From Chitinophaga sp. S165 (GTDB lineage Bacteria; Bacteroidota; Bacteroidia; Chitinophagales; Chitinophagaceae): a stretch of DNA of 64,000 nucleotides. The notes below the pieces were generated by a model, which saw nothing but the letters and a program-made list of their open reading frames with translations, was not told where the DNA came from and made no database searches. Positions 1 through 7,602 of the stretch are shown here, piece after piece; position 1 is the first letter of the stretch; each line of letters begins with the position of its first letter. Made by a program: the position numbers and the translations under genes. The DNA lies in the NCBI RefSeq assembly GCF_003182155.1, contig NZ_QGTG01000005.1, positions 248,001-312,000 on the forward strand, written 5' to 3'.

Positions 1-11
1 GATTTCAGTAC

Positions 12-62
12 ACTTACATTGTCGTAAGTTATTGCAAATGAGGTGAGTGTGTCGGTACTTTG
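12..62 (+). promoter_or_regulatory. Operator-like palindrome and promoter of the OYE gene
   Basis: A perfect inverted repeat ACTTAC-N6-GTAAGT (12-29) is followed by TTG (32-34) and, 21 bases further on, TACTTTG (56-62), close to the Bacteroidota -33/-7 pattern. The -7 element ends 11 bases before the ATG. A TTAC...GTAA palindrome upstream of an ene-reductase resembles sites bound by HxlR/MarR-type redox repressors. Such a regulator would lie to the left of the window, so this assignment is inference. Confidence 0.5.
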
Positions 63-73
63 CTTAAAAAAAG

Positions 74-1204
74 ATGACTTTATTCGAATCAAACAGACTG
101 GGATCTCATCAATTAGAGAATCGGGTGGTAATGGCGCCAATGACAAGAACACGTACCTCGGCCGGTGATGTGCCGAACGCCCTGATGGCGAAATATTATG
201 GTCAGCGTGCAAGCGCAGGGTTAATGATCTCTGAAGCAACGGATATAGCGCCGCATGGCAAAGGATATCTATGGACACCTGGCATTTATACAGATGCCCA
301 GATAGCAGGATGGCAACTGGTAACAAATGAAGTGCATCGCAATAACGGTAAGATCTTCATGCAGATCTGGCATGTAGGACGAATGTCACATACTTCCATG
401 ATGCCTGAAGGACAAGCACCATGGGGCGCTACTGATGAACAGGCAATCGGGTCAGACGTGTTTGCGCATGATGCCGAAGGCAAGCTGACATTCGTACGTG
501 CCAGCAAACCAAGACAGCTCGAAACAGACGAACTGCCTGCTTTAATAAACGATTTTAAAACTGCGTTTAGCAATGTTAGAAAGGCCGGCTTCGATGGCGT
601 GGAGATCCACAGTGCAAATGGATATCTGTTTGAGCAGTTCATGAACGCAACGCTCAATACACGTGATGATCAATATGGCGGTCAGACATTTGAGAACCGC
701 ACCCGTTTTCTATTAGCGGTTGTAGATGCAGCAATAGCGGAGTTAGGCGCCGGAAGCGTAGGAGTAAGGCTTTCTCCGTTCGGGCATTACAACAGTATGC
801 CCGATGACCCGCTTGGAGAAGAAACCTTTTTCCACCTGTGCGATGAGTTAAACCGGCGGGGTATCGCTTATATCCATCTGCTTTACGAATTAATGCCGAA
901 AGGAAACATGCAGGAGGTCACCGAATTCAATGAGCGCCATCTGCCGGACGAATTCGTAAGGAAAACACGGGACATCTTTAAAGGCGCTATCATCTGGTGT
1001 GGCAGCTTTAACAAAGAGTCCGCACAGGTAGCATTAGCTACCGGCTGGGTAGATCTGATAGCCTTCGGCAGGCCGTTTATAGGGAATCCGGATCTGGTGG
1101 CCCGTTTTAAGAACGATTGGCAACTAACTGTGGCTGATCGCTCTGCATATTATACGAGGAATGGAGAGAAAGGCTTTACCGACTTCCCGAATTTCAGCAT
1201 GTAA
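74..1204 (+). CDS. Old yellow enzyme family FMN ene-reductase (NemA-like)
   Basis: This is an FMN-dependent NAD(P)H:flavin oxidoreductase that reduces activated C=C bonds of enones, maleimides or nitro compounds, probably in the cytoplasm. The 376 residues cover the whole family TIM barrel. Visible landmarks are the N-terminal NRVVMAPMTR (16-25), the QIWHVGR strand (97-103), the substrate-binding pair His179/Asn182 with Tyr184 in EIHSANGYLFEQF, and the phosphate-binding FGRPFIGNPDL near the C terminus. There is no signal peptide. It stands alone with its own promoter and a hairpin behind it. The palindrome upstream suggests induction by electrophiles. The physiological substrate cannot be told from sequence. 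Confidence 0.95.
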   Translation: MTLFESNRLGSHQLENRVVMAPMTRTRTSAGDVPNALMAKYYGQRASAGLMISEATDIAPHGKGYLWTPGIYTDAQIAGWQLVTNEVHRNNGKIFMQIWHVGRMSHTSMMPEGQAPWGATDEQAIGSDVFAHDAEGKLTFVRASKPRQLETDELPALINDFKTAFSNVRKAGFDGVEIHSANGYLFEQFMNATLNTRDDQYGGQTFENRTRFLLAVVDAAIAELGAGSVGVRLSPFGHYNSMPDDPLGEETFFHLCDELNRRGIAYIHLLYELMPKGNMQEVTEFNERHLPDEFVRKTRDIFKGAIIWCGSFNKESAQVALATGWVDLIAFGRPFIGNPDLVARFKNDWQLTVADRSAYYTRNGEKGFTDFPNFSM

Positions 1205-1217
1205 AAAAGAGGCTTTT

Positions 1218-1257
1218 AACTGCGCTCTTTCACCTTCCGGGATGAAAGGGCGCAGTT
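1218..1257 (+). terminator. Hairpin after the OYE gene
   Basis: Two 15-base arms, AACTGCGCTCTTTCA and TGAAAGGGCGCAGTT, pair with one G-U wobble around a 10-base loop. On the plus strand no U run follows, so this is a terminator-like hairpin rather than a textbook terminator. Confidence 0.6.
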
Positions 1258-1332
1258 GGTTATGGATAGTATATGCATCATCATTATAGGAAATAATTAC
1301 CTTCGCATGCATTTTTATATTCCTATATCACT

Positions 1333-2475
1333 ATGAAGCATAAGTATTATCGTAAACTTTTAGTGCTGCTGATCTTTCTTGCAGCCATTAACGCATGTAA
1401 AAAGAATGAAACCCCGGAGTCACCGTCACCACCACGTCCTGTGCCCTATTGGATAGGATATAAGGATATTGTAAAAGAGACCGACATAGGATACTATGAT
1501 GTAAAAGCTACGCCTGATAGTCTGTTCCATGTCAGTATGTTCGGATGGGTTGCATCATATAAAGTTGAAAAGATAGGCGGAGATATACTGTTAATGCAGA
1601 AAAATTATTATGAGCATAAACAATATGGAACCTCTCTGGAGCAAATGGCAGGTGGTAAGGACGGCGAGTTATACCTGCGTGCTTCTTATTGGGGCACAAA
1701 CACAGATGGCTTGCTCCGGTTGGAGAAAGATTATACCACAGTGTCCGATATTAAGTATAATGTGCCACTGAGCGTAAGGGCGTTTAACACGTTGTGCACG
1801 GATAAAAATGGTGTACTGTATGTTGGTCTTACTGCCGACAACAAAGACGGCGAAAGATCATGTTATATAGTCTATAGCAGGAACAAGGGGACTACATTTG
1901 AAACGCTGTTAATTCCAGGTTATGATGACAATTCAATTGAAAAGGTTGTGGTTGATAATGCCGGGCATATATTTGTTCAAATGTATTCCGGTGCTATCTT
2001 GTATTACGATCAAATGACGAAAACATGGAAGATAGTGTTTCAGAAAGATAGCATGGAGAGTTTAAGGGATTTTACATCCGGTGAGGATCGCGATATATAT
2101 GTTGCTACCTCAGGAGGCCTCTACCACAGTGCAAATTTTGGAGGTACTGTTACGAAGTTACCTTTGCCGGGAGATGTGAGCGTGCCAGTAATTAGGAGAG
2201 TACACATGAATGCAAAAGGAACGCTTTATATAACAGTAGATGCCTATTTTGTGAACCGCCCCAATTTAGATGTTTCCAACTGTTATTATTCATCTGATAA
2301 AGGCGTGTCATGGAATCATGTGACGGCAAGAGGAAAAGGTGCCTACGAGATGACGATACGGGGATTTGATGCCAATGGAAGGTTGATCTCTACATTCTCA
2401 GACACGACGAAGGTCCAATGGTATATCAATTCGAAATATATTCAGCTTGCCGTTACTACAAGCCCGGTGGAGTAG
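1333..2475 (+). CDS. Predicted beta-propeller lipoprotein of unknown function
   Basis: The protein has 380 residues and a lipoprotein signal peptide ending in LAAINAC (Cys22), so it is probably anchored in the outer membrane. The remainder is beta-rich with regularly spaced aromatic strands. It contains Asp-box-like turns, clearest in SSDKGVSWNHV and more weakly in SRNKGTTFETL and SANFGGTVTKL. Asp boxes are typical of BNR/sortilin-type propellers of glycosidases and exo-alpha-sialidase-like sensors. No catalytic residues could be assigned, so a binding or structural role is as likely as an enzymatic one. It is monocistronic, with convergent orientation to the next gene. Confidence 0.85.
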   Translation: MKHKYYRKLLVLLIFLAAINACKKNETPESPSPPRPVPYWIGYKDIVKETDIGYYDVKATPDSLFHVSMFGWVASYKVEKIGGDILLMQKNYYEHKQYGTSLEQMAGGKDGELYLRASYWGTNTDGLLRLEKDYTTVSDIKYNVPLSVRAFNTLCTDKNGVLYVGLTADNKDGERSCYIVYSRNKGTTFETLLIPGYDDNSIEKVVVDNAGHIFVQMYSGAILYYDQMTKTWKIVFQKDSMESLRDFTSGEDRDIYVATSGGLYHSANFGGTVTKLPLPGDVSVPVIRRVHMNAKGTLYITVDAYFVNRPNLDVSNCYYSSDKGVSWNHVTARGKGAYEMTIRGFDANGRLISTFSDTTKVQWYINSKYIQLAVTTSPVE

Positions 2476-2552
2476 CGGTTACTGGTATGACGCTTTAGTG
2501 CGTTTTTGAGGGTAACCTTTTAATGCGAATAAGCTATTACCTGTACCTGGAA

Positions 2553-2843
2553 TTATAGGCTCTCCAGGTAGTCTTTAATTGCGGAATGGTATACTGTACT
2601 GCCTGGCCTTGTCTTATAATTAGCCTTCTGTACCGGATCGCTAATGATGCTTTTAGCATATTCCACTGCAAGCATGAACCTGTTTTTGTATTCAAGCTGT
2701 AATGCTGAAGGAACAACCTTGCTCATGTCAGGACATTTGCTAACAAATGTTTTTCCGCCCCGTGTTTTTAACACGAAGTCTTTGGTGTTTTTTCCACGGC
2801 TTACTTTGAGGCCGTCGAATAAATGATTGTTTGTTCTTGCCAT
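2553..2843 (-). CDS. Small protein of unknown function, paralogue of the divergent neighbour
   Basis: The reading frame extends to 2876, but the start MARTNNHLF at 2843 is preferred. It follows an A-rich stretch, as usual in Bacteroidota, and it matches the MAYVKQN start of the divergent gene at 3272. The product is about 96 residues, basic, and without signal peptide or membrane segment. From GGKTFVSKCPD to the C terminus it aligns with residues about 28-92 of the 3272 gene: GKTxV, a conserved Pro-rich link, then A-x-x-YA-x-x-x-I-x-DP-x-x-K and a closing A-x-KD. I do not recognise the family. The aligned block predicts a short beta hairpin followed by helices, compatible with DNA or protein binding, but no function is claimed. 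Confidence 0.75.
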   Translation of the reverse strand: MARTNNHLFDGLKVSRGKNTKDFVLKTRGGKTFVSKCPDMSKVVPSALQLEYKNRFMLAVEYAKSIISDPVQKANYKTRPGSTVYHSAIKDYLESL

Positions 2844-2931
2844 AGTTTTTTTATTTAAAATTACGGTATTTTTCATTGCGGGTTTTACGCAATTTTAACT
2901 TGTAAATGGCGCCCATTTAATCTCAATTATG

Positions 2932-3015
2932 CAAGGATTATACAAGCTTTATCTTACGTTCATCTTACGTCTTTGAACGTAAGATGAACGTAAGATAAAG
3001 CTTGTATAATCCTTG
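2932..3015. repeat. Perfect 39-bp inverted repeat with 6-base loop
   Basis: The left arm (2932-2970) and right arm (2977-3015) are exact reverse complements across 39 bases, separated only by CTTTGA. Inside each arm the 9-mer ATCTTACGT occurs twice (inverted in the right arm), separated by TC, so the element has four copies of this 9-mer. No target-site duplication flanks it. It lies between two divergent genes, so it cannot be a terminator for either. An operator with four half-sites, a MITE/REP-like element, or a long RNA hairpin are all possible. Confidence 0.9.
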
Positions 3016-3179
3016 TACAGTAAGGGTTTGGTCAGGAATAAGTAAGTGTTGTTCTGATGTTTTAATGAGCATTTTTTCGTACCTTTGTAAGCATATGATC
3101 GCACGGTAGATATTGCCTAGTCGCCCCAGGTATTCTGCAATCCGAACAAAGACAAAACTGTTTATTTTTATTGCTCAAA

Positions 3180-3240
3180 GTTGCTTCATCTGCAACAGGA
3201 GAGAAGCGCCTCCTTTGACAGATTCCGGCAACCAATGGTA
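3180..3240 (+). promoter_or_regulatory. Possible structured 5' leader
   Basis: Two adjoining small hairpins, GTTGC-N7-GCAAC (3180-3196) and AGGAG-N8-CTCCT (3197-3214), are followed by CCGGCAACC and ACC-AAT-GGT. The GGCAACC piece recalls SAM-type riboswitch cores, but the rest does not clearly fit that family. The folded look and long leader are direct observations; a regulatory RNA role is inference. Confidence 0.3.
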
Positions 3241-3271
3241 ACCTTATTTTTTAACCTTTAAAAACGAAAGT

Positions 3272-3838
3272 ATGGCTTATGTAAAACAAAATATATTCGT
3301 AAATGGTCTGTCCGGTACCATCGCCAAACAGATGACCCTTAAGGTCAGAAAGGGTAAAACTGTGGTGTGTGTTAAGCGTGGTCCTGACACATTACCGCCT
3401 ACAATGCGGCAATTAGTTGCAAGGGATAAATTTGAAGACGCATTATCGTATGCTAGGGAAGCGATAGCTGATCCCATAAAGAAACTGATGTATGCAGCAG
3501 CTGCAAAAGGCGGACAAACTGCCTATAATGTCGCCTTTAAGGATGCGGCGACGTTTCCTAAGATTGTCTTAATTGATACGAAACAGTATAGCGGTACCAT
3601 CGGGGATGTGATCACTCTTGCAGTCAAAAACGTAGTCTGTGTTCAATCTGTGAAGGTGCGACTGCTGTCTGCAACAGGTATCGAATTAGAGGAGGGAGAG
3701 GCTGTGCCGGGTGATAGGGTTTCTTACTGGAGATATGCAACTACCCTTACTAATCCTACATTAAAAGGTACGCGCATCCTCGTCACGGCAACAGACCTGC
3801 CAGGTAATGTTGCCACTGCAGAGAGAGAGAGCCGGTGA
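3272..3838 (+). CDS. Two-part protein of unknown function, paralogue of the divergent neighbour
   Basis: The protein has 188 residues and no signal peptide. Residues 1 to about 95 are homologous to the small divergent gene ending at 2553: GKTVVCVKRGPD, ALSYAREAIADPIKK and YNVAFKDA line up with its GKTFVSKCPD, AVEYAKSIISDPVQK and YHSAIKDY. The remaining ~90 residues, from about KIVLIDTKQYSG, form a beta-rich domain of alternating hydrophobic strands (ITLAVKNV, SVKVRLLSATG, RILVTATD) that resembles an immunoglobulin-like fold. The small paralogue lacks this second domain. Codon use looks like the neighbours. I do not know the family. The paired arrangement suggests duplication with gain or loss of the C-terminal domain. 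Confidence 0.8.
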   Translation: MAYVKQNIFVNGLSGTIAKQMTLKVRKGKTVVCVKRGPDTLPPTMRQLVARDKFEDALSYAREAIADPIKKLMYAAAAKGGQTAYNVAFKDAATFPKIVLIDTKQYSGTIGDVITLAVKNVVCVQSVKVRLLSATGIELEEGEAVPGDRVSYWRYATTLTNPTLKGTRILVTATDLPGNVATAERESR

Positions 3839-3997
3839 TCCCTACATGGATGTATTATATGGATTATTCAGAATATAACAGACTTTGTTATACTTTTGGT
3901 TTTCTGTAGATGGCTGGTAGCCTTACCTATGAAGAAGCAACAGCGGATCGAAAATTTCGTTCGTATTGACTGCCAGTTCCATAAAGCATCCTATCCT

Positions 3998-4522
3998 ATG
4001 ATAACAATAGTAAATCGATTAGTATATAAAGATATTAACTCTCCTGTTGGGAAACTAAGACTGATTGCAACAGGGAAAGGCCTGGCAGCAGTGTTGTGGG
4101 AAGGCGAAGATTTTAAAAGGACCAAATTGGCTTATCCTGAACACGAAGCTGATAACCCAATACTTTTTGAAGCAGAACTTCAATTGAACGACTATTTTAA
4201 CCGGAAGCGTACATTTTTTACCCTTCCCCTGGACTGCAAAGGAACAGTATTTCAGAAAAAAGTATGGGACACTTTACTTGATATTTCTTTCGGTGAAACA
4301 AAAACCTATGGACAATTGGCTGAGATGCTCGGTGATAAAAATGCTGTTCGCGCAGTAGGAGGTGCATTAAACAAAAATCCGATCGCTATCATTGTACCAT
4401 GCCACAGGATCGTAGGAGCGTCTGGCAAGCTTGTAGGATTCGCAGGTGGTTTAAAAAATAAGTCTGTGCTGCTTGACTTGGAACGGCAACAGAAGTTGCC
4501 TGATCTTTTCAATCAATTTTGA
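3998..4522 (+). CDS. ogt: Methylated-DNA-protein cysteine methyltransferase
   Basis: This suicide enzyme moves methyl or alkyl groups from O6-alkylguanine (and O4-alkylthymine) in DNA to its own cysteine. The signature PCHRIVG is present with the acceptor Cys135, preceded by the helix-turn-helix segment ETKTYGQLAEMLGDKNAVRAVGGALNKNP and the asparagine hinge. The N-terminal ~75 residues are the usual ribonuclease-like domain. The 174-residue length from ATG 3998 is normal for Ogt. The frame remains open upstream to 3896, but those 34 residues match no family extension and overlap a TATACTTTTG promoter-like box, so the internal start was chosen. There is no Ada AraC domain. Confidence 0.93.
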   Translation: MITIVNRLVYKDINSPVGKLRLIATGKGLAAVLWEGEDFKRTKLAYPEHEADNPILFEAELQLNDYFNRKRTFFTLPLDCKGTVFQKKVWDTLLDISFGETKTYGQLAEMLGDKNAVRAVGGALNKNPIAIIVPCHRIVGASGKLVGFAGGLKNKSVLLDLERQQKLPDLFNQF

Positions 4523-4620
4523 TTTCACGAGCACCAGTTCCTGTCTTATCCATACCAGAGGTCACTACACAGTAAACCACTCTGTAAAAAGATAGTACCC
4601 CAAATAATTTCCCCAAATAT

Positions 4621-4668
4621 TTTGATAACTGATTTTTTGAATTACTTTTGTCTACATAATTAGTAGAC
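4621..4668 (+). promoter_or_regulatory. Promoter with overlapping palindromic operator for the SusCD/S51 operon
   Basis: TTTG (4621-4624), an 18-base spacer and TACTTTTG (4643-4650) match the Bacteroidota -33/-7 consensus. The perfect palindrome GTCTAC-N7-GTAGAC (4650-4668) begins on the last base of the -7 element and so covers the expected transcription start. A repressor bound there would block initiation. The motif resembles CTACTAA-TTGTAGA elements I associate with sulfur-related Rrf2-type regulation in Bacteroidota; that link is weak inference. A second hairpin, CCGGCAG-CTG-CTGCCGG, lies at 4742-4758 in the leader. Confidence 0.6.
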
Positions 4669-4787
4669 TAAAGCCCGTTTGTATCCCACCAACACAAAAC
4701 GGCTGATACCTATCAATACTTTAGCAAATCTTCCAGAACTGCCGGCAGCTGCTGCCGGTAAGTATTCCATTATCTAAATTGTCCGAT

Positions 4788-7601
4788 GTGAAAACAAATT
4801 TACACGTCCGTATCATGCTATGCATACTGGTGGGGCCTTTAATCAGCAATGCACAAACCGTAACTCCTCCAGACACTTCCATTGCATCTTCAATGAACCG
4901 CGCTTTGAGCGAAGTGATCGTTGTCGGCTATGGTGCACAAAGTAAAAAAGCAGTAGTAGGCGCTGTGACCAGCATTAAAGCCGCAGGCATCAAAGACAGG
5001 CCTGTTGCAAGTTTTGATCAGCAGTTACAAGGCCGTGCTCCCGGTGTGCAGGTCAGCGCGAATACCGGTGTTCCCGGTGATGGGATCTTTTTCCGTATCC
5101 GCGGAACAACGTCTATTAATGCCGGAAATGATCCGCTGTATGTAGTAGATGGTGTATTCATCAATAATCAGTCGCTGCAAAAAGTGACCACACAGGGACA
5201 AGCAAATAATCCGCTGGCTGATATTAATCCTGCGGATATCGAGTCCATCTCTATCCTGAAAGATGCTACCGCTACTGCCATCTACGGTGCACGTGCGGCC
5301 AATGGTGTAGTGCTGATCACCACAAAGCGTGGCACGTATAACAGCCGCCCGAAAGTGGCATTCAATACTTACGGTGGTGCAGCATGGGCGCCTAAATTGT
5401 GGGACCTGGTATCAGGCCCGGAACATGCAACGATCATCAATGAGGCCTGGACCAACGATGGGAAGCCTTCTGCTACACGCCCCTTCAGACCTAAATCAGA
5501 AGGCGGCCGTGGTTTGCCGGAAGAGCAGCCGACTTTTGATCGTCTGCATGACATCTTCCGCACCGGCGCTATACAGAATTATGATCTCTCATTGTCAGGT
5601 GGTAACGAGAAAACCAGATATTACCTGAGTGGCGGTTATAACAAACAACTGGCGAATATCAAAACGAACGACTATCAACGCGCCAGTCTGAAAGTTAATC
5701 TTGATCAGCAGATCAATGACAGGGTACGCATAGGAAGTAGTAACGCTTTGTCCCGTTCCCGCCGCACGAATGCGCGTGTTGGTGATGGGCCGCAGGGAGG
5801 GATCTTGCAGGCAGCCCTGCATACACCAACATATCTTCCGAAATTCAATGACGATGGTACATACGCTAAGTGGGCAGGTTTTGATAACCTGGATGTGCTG
5901 ATCAAATACACAGATATGTATTCTATCAGTACACGTTATATCGGTAATCTGTATGCGGAAGCAGATATTTTTCGTAAGCTGAAGTTCCGCACCAGCTGGA
6001 GCCTTGACTATAATGACTACGATGAGTATGAATACTGGAACAGTTATACGAACCGGGGCAGTGCCAGTAAAGGATTGGCTACCTCCAGTGTAAGTAAGAA
6101 CCTGGTATGGGTAAATGAACAAACATTGTCATACCGCACCAGCCCGGGGCAGAAGCATACACTGGGGGTACTGGTGGGTAACTCTATCCAGGGTAATACT
6201 TCCCAGCAAACCTTTGCACAAGGCACTAATTTTCCTAGTGATGCTTTCAAACAGATCGCCTCTGCGGCTACTACTACAGCGTCTTCTAACCGTGCAGAGA
6301 ACAGGCAGGTATCTTTCTTTTCCCGCGTAGAATATAATTATGAAGGCAAATACCTGGCGGAAGTAAATTTCCGTGCAGATGCATCCTCTAAATTCGGTAC
6401 AGACAAACAGTGGGGATATTTCCCCTCACTGGGTATTGCATGGCGGGCAAAAGAAGAACGTTTTCTGAAAGCCATAGATGCTATCAGTGATCTGAAGATA
6501 AGGGCCAACTATGGGCTGACAGGTAACCAGAACGGTATAGGTAATTTCGCCTCCCGCGGACTATGGGGCGGTGGTTCCAATTACCTCGATAATCCGGGTA
6601 CTATTCCGCAGCAGTTAGCCAATCCCGAACTGGGTTGGGAAACAACAAGGCAGTGGAACTTAGGAGTGGACCTGGGTCTGATCGACGATCGTATCAGCAT
6701 AGAATTTAACTGGTATGATAAATACACCAGCGATCTTTTATTGAACCTGCCTTTGCCTGTCAGCAGCGGGTTCCGTACTATTGCCAGCAATTCCGGAGAG
6801 ATCAGTAACAAAGGTTTTGAGCTTGGTATCAACACTACCAATATCCGCAGTAAAAATTTTGTATGGCAAACCGGGTTTAATATTTCCCGCAACATCAACA
6901 AGATTGAAAAGCTCAATATTCCAATTGATGCTTCTTATGCTGTGGAGAGAATGGCACAAGGTTATCCGATGCACTCCTTCTTTGTGTACCGCCAGTTATA
7001 TGTTGATAATAAAACAGGCGATGCGGTGTATGAAGACATAACAAAGGATGGTAAGATCACCGCAGCAGACCGGCAGATGACAGGCCAGGCTACGCCTAAG
7101 TTCTTCGGAGGATTAAACAATAACGTAAGTTATAAAGGATTTGACCTGGCTGTTTTCTTCAACTTCCAATGGGGCAATAAAGTATATAACAGTAATCGTT
7201 TCTTCCATGAATCTGGTGGTACACGGGACGACCGCAGGGCTATCAACAAGAACCAGCTTAATCGCTGGCAGAAACCCGGTGATGTGACCGATGTGCCGAG
7301 GATCACTACCATCGGTAATAACTATGCATTGAATCCTATCAGTCGTTTTCTGGAAGATGGTTCTTTCCTGCGACTAAGTTCCCTCACATTGGGTTATACC
7401 GTGCCTGCACTATTGGCCAACCGTATTCATGCCAGCAACATCCGTTTTTATCTGAGTGGTACGAACCTTTGGCTGCTGAAAAAATACAAAGGGCCTGATC
7501 CGGAAGTCAATGTTACTTCCGATCCTAATGTACAGGGCTATGACCTGGGCACACCACCACAGCCGCGTACCGTACAATTTGGCCTGAACCTTACACTTTA
7601 A
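4788..7601 (+). CDS. SusC/RagA-type TonB-dependent outer-membrane transporter without N-terminal extension
   Basis: This is a SusC-like barrel that imports oligomeric nutrients through the outer membrane with its SusD lid, driven by TonB. A GTG start at 4788 gives a good signal peptide (Lys2, hydrophobic core, cleavage after SNA). A TTG at 4779 and an ATG at 4815 are alternatives. After a ~20-residue linker the TonB-box-like LSEVIVVGYG follows, then the plug with RIRGTTSINAGNDPLYVVDG and ATAIYGARAANGVVLITTKRG, then the 22-strand barrel. The carboxypeptidase-D-like regulatory domain normal for SusC is absent, making it short at about 937 residues. SusD starts one base after the stop. Confidence 0.95.
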   Translation: MKTNLHVRIMLCILVGPLISNAQTVTPPDTSIASSMNRALSEVIVVGYGAQSKKAVVGAVTSIKAAGIKDRPVASFDQQLQGRAPGVQVSANTGVPGDGIFFRIRGTTSINAGNDPLYVVDGVFINNQSLQKVTTQGQANNPLADINPADIESISILKDATATAIYGARAANGVVLITTKRGTYNSRPKVAFNTYGGAAWAPKLWDLVSGPEHATIINEAWTNDGKPSATRPFRPKSEGGRGLPEEQPTFDRLHDIFRTGAIQNYDLSLSGGNEKTRYYLSGGYNKQLANIKTNDYQRASLKVNLDQQINDRVRIGSSNALSRSRRTNARVGDGPQGGILQAALHTPTYLPKFNDDGTYAKWAGFDNLDVLIKYTDMYSISTRYIGNLYAEADIFRKLKFRTSWSLDYNDYDEYEYWNSYTNRGSASKGLATSSVSKNLVWVNEQTLSYRTSPGQKHTLGVLVGNSIQGNTSQQTFAQGTNFPSDAFKQIASAATTTASSNRAENRQVSFFSRVEYNYEGKYLAEVNFRADASSKFGTDKQWGYFPSLGIAWRAKEERFLKAIDAISDLKIRANYGLTGNQNGIGNFASRGLWGGGSNYLDNPGTIPQQLANPELGWETTRQWNLGVDLGLIDDRISIEFNWYDKYTSDLLLNLPLPVSSGFRTIASNSGEISNKGFELGINTTNIRSKNFVWQTGFNISRNINKIEKLNIPIDASYAVERMAQGYPMHSFFVYRQLYVDNKTGDAVYEDITKDGKITAADRQMTGQATPKFFGGLNNNVSYKGFDLAVFFNFQWGNKVYNSNRFFHESGGTRDDRRAINKNQLNRWQKPGDVTDVPRITTIGNNYALNPISRFLEDGSFLRLSSLTLGYTVPALLANRIHASNIRFYLSGTNLWLLKKYKGPDPEVNVTSDPNVQGYDLGTPPQPRTVQFGLNLTL

Positions 7602-7602
7602 A

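Larger units (their letters stand above)
2844..3271. other. 428-bp divergent intergenic region with hairpins
   Basis: No gene was found. The region holds a small inverted repeat ATTGCG-N7-CGCAAT (2875-2893) close to the minus-strand gene and the perfect long inverted repeat at 2932-3015. It also holds a TACCTTTG box (3080-3087) that fits a Bacteroidota -7 element for the plus-strand gene, and a folded-looking leader at 3180-3240. The plus-strand gene would then have an unusually long 5' leader of about 180 bases. Confidence 0.6.

Noticed and set aside
2932..3015. The long inverted repeat as a transcription terminator
   Set aside because: Both flanking genes are transcribed away from it, and there is no T run on either side.
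3896..3997. Upstream extension of ogt, and a 19-codon frame at 3911-3970 that might be an Ada remnant
   Set aside because: The extension overlaps a promoter-like box and matches no Ogt N terminus; the short frame lacks the Ada cysteine cluster.
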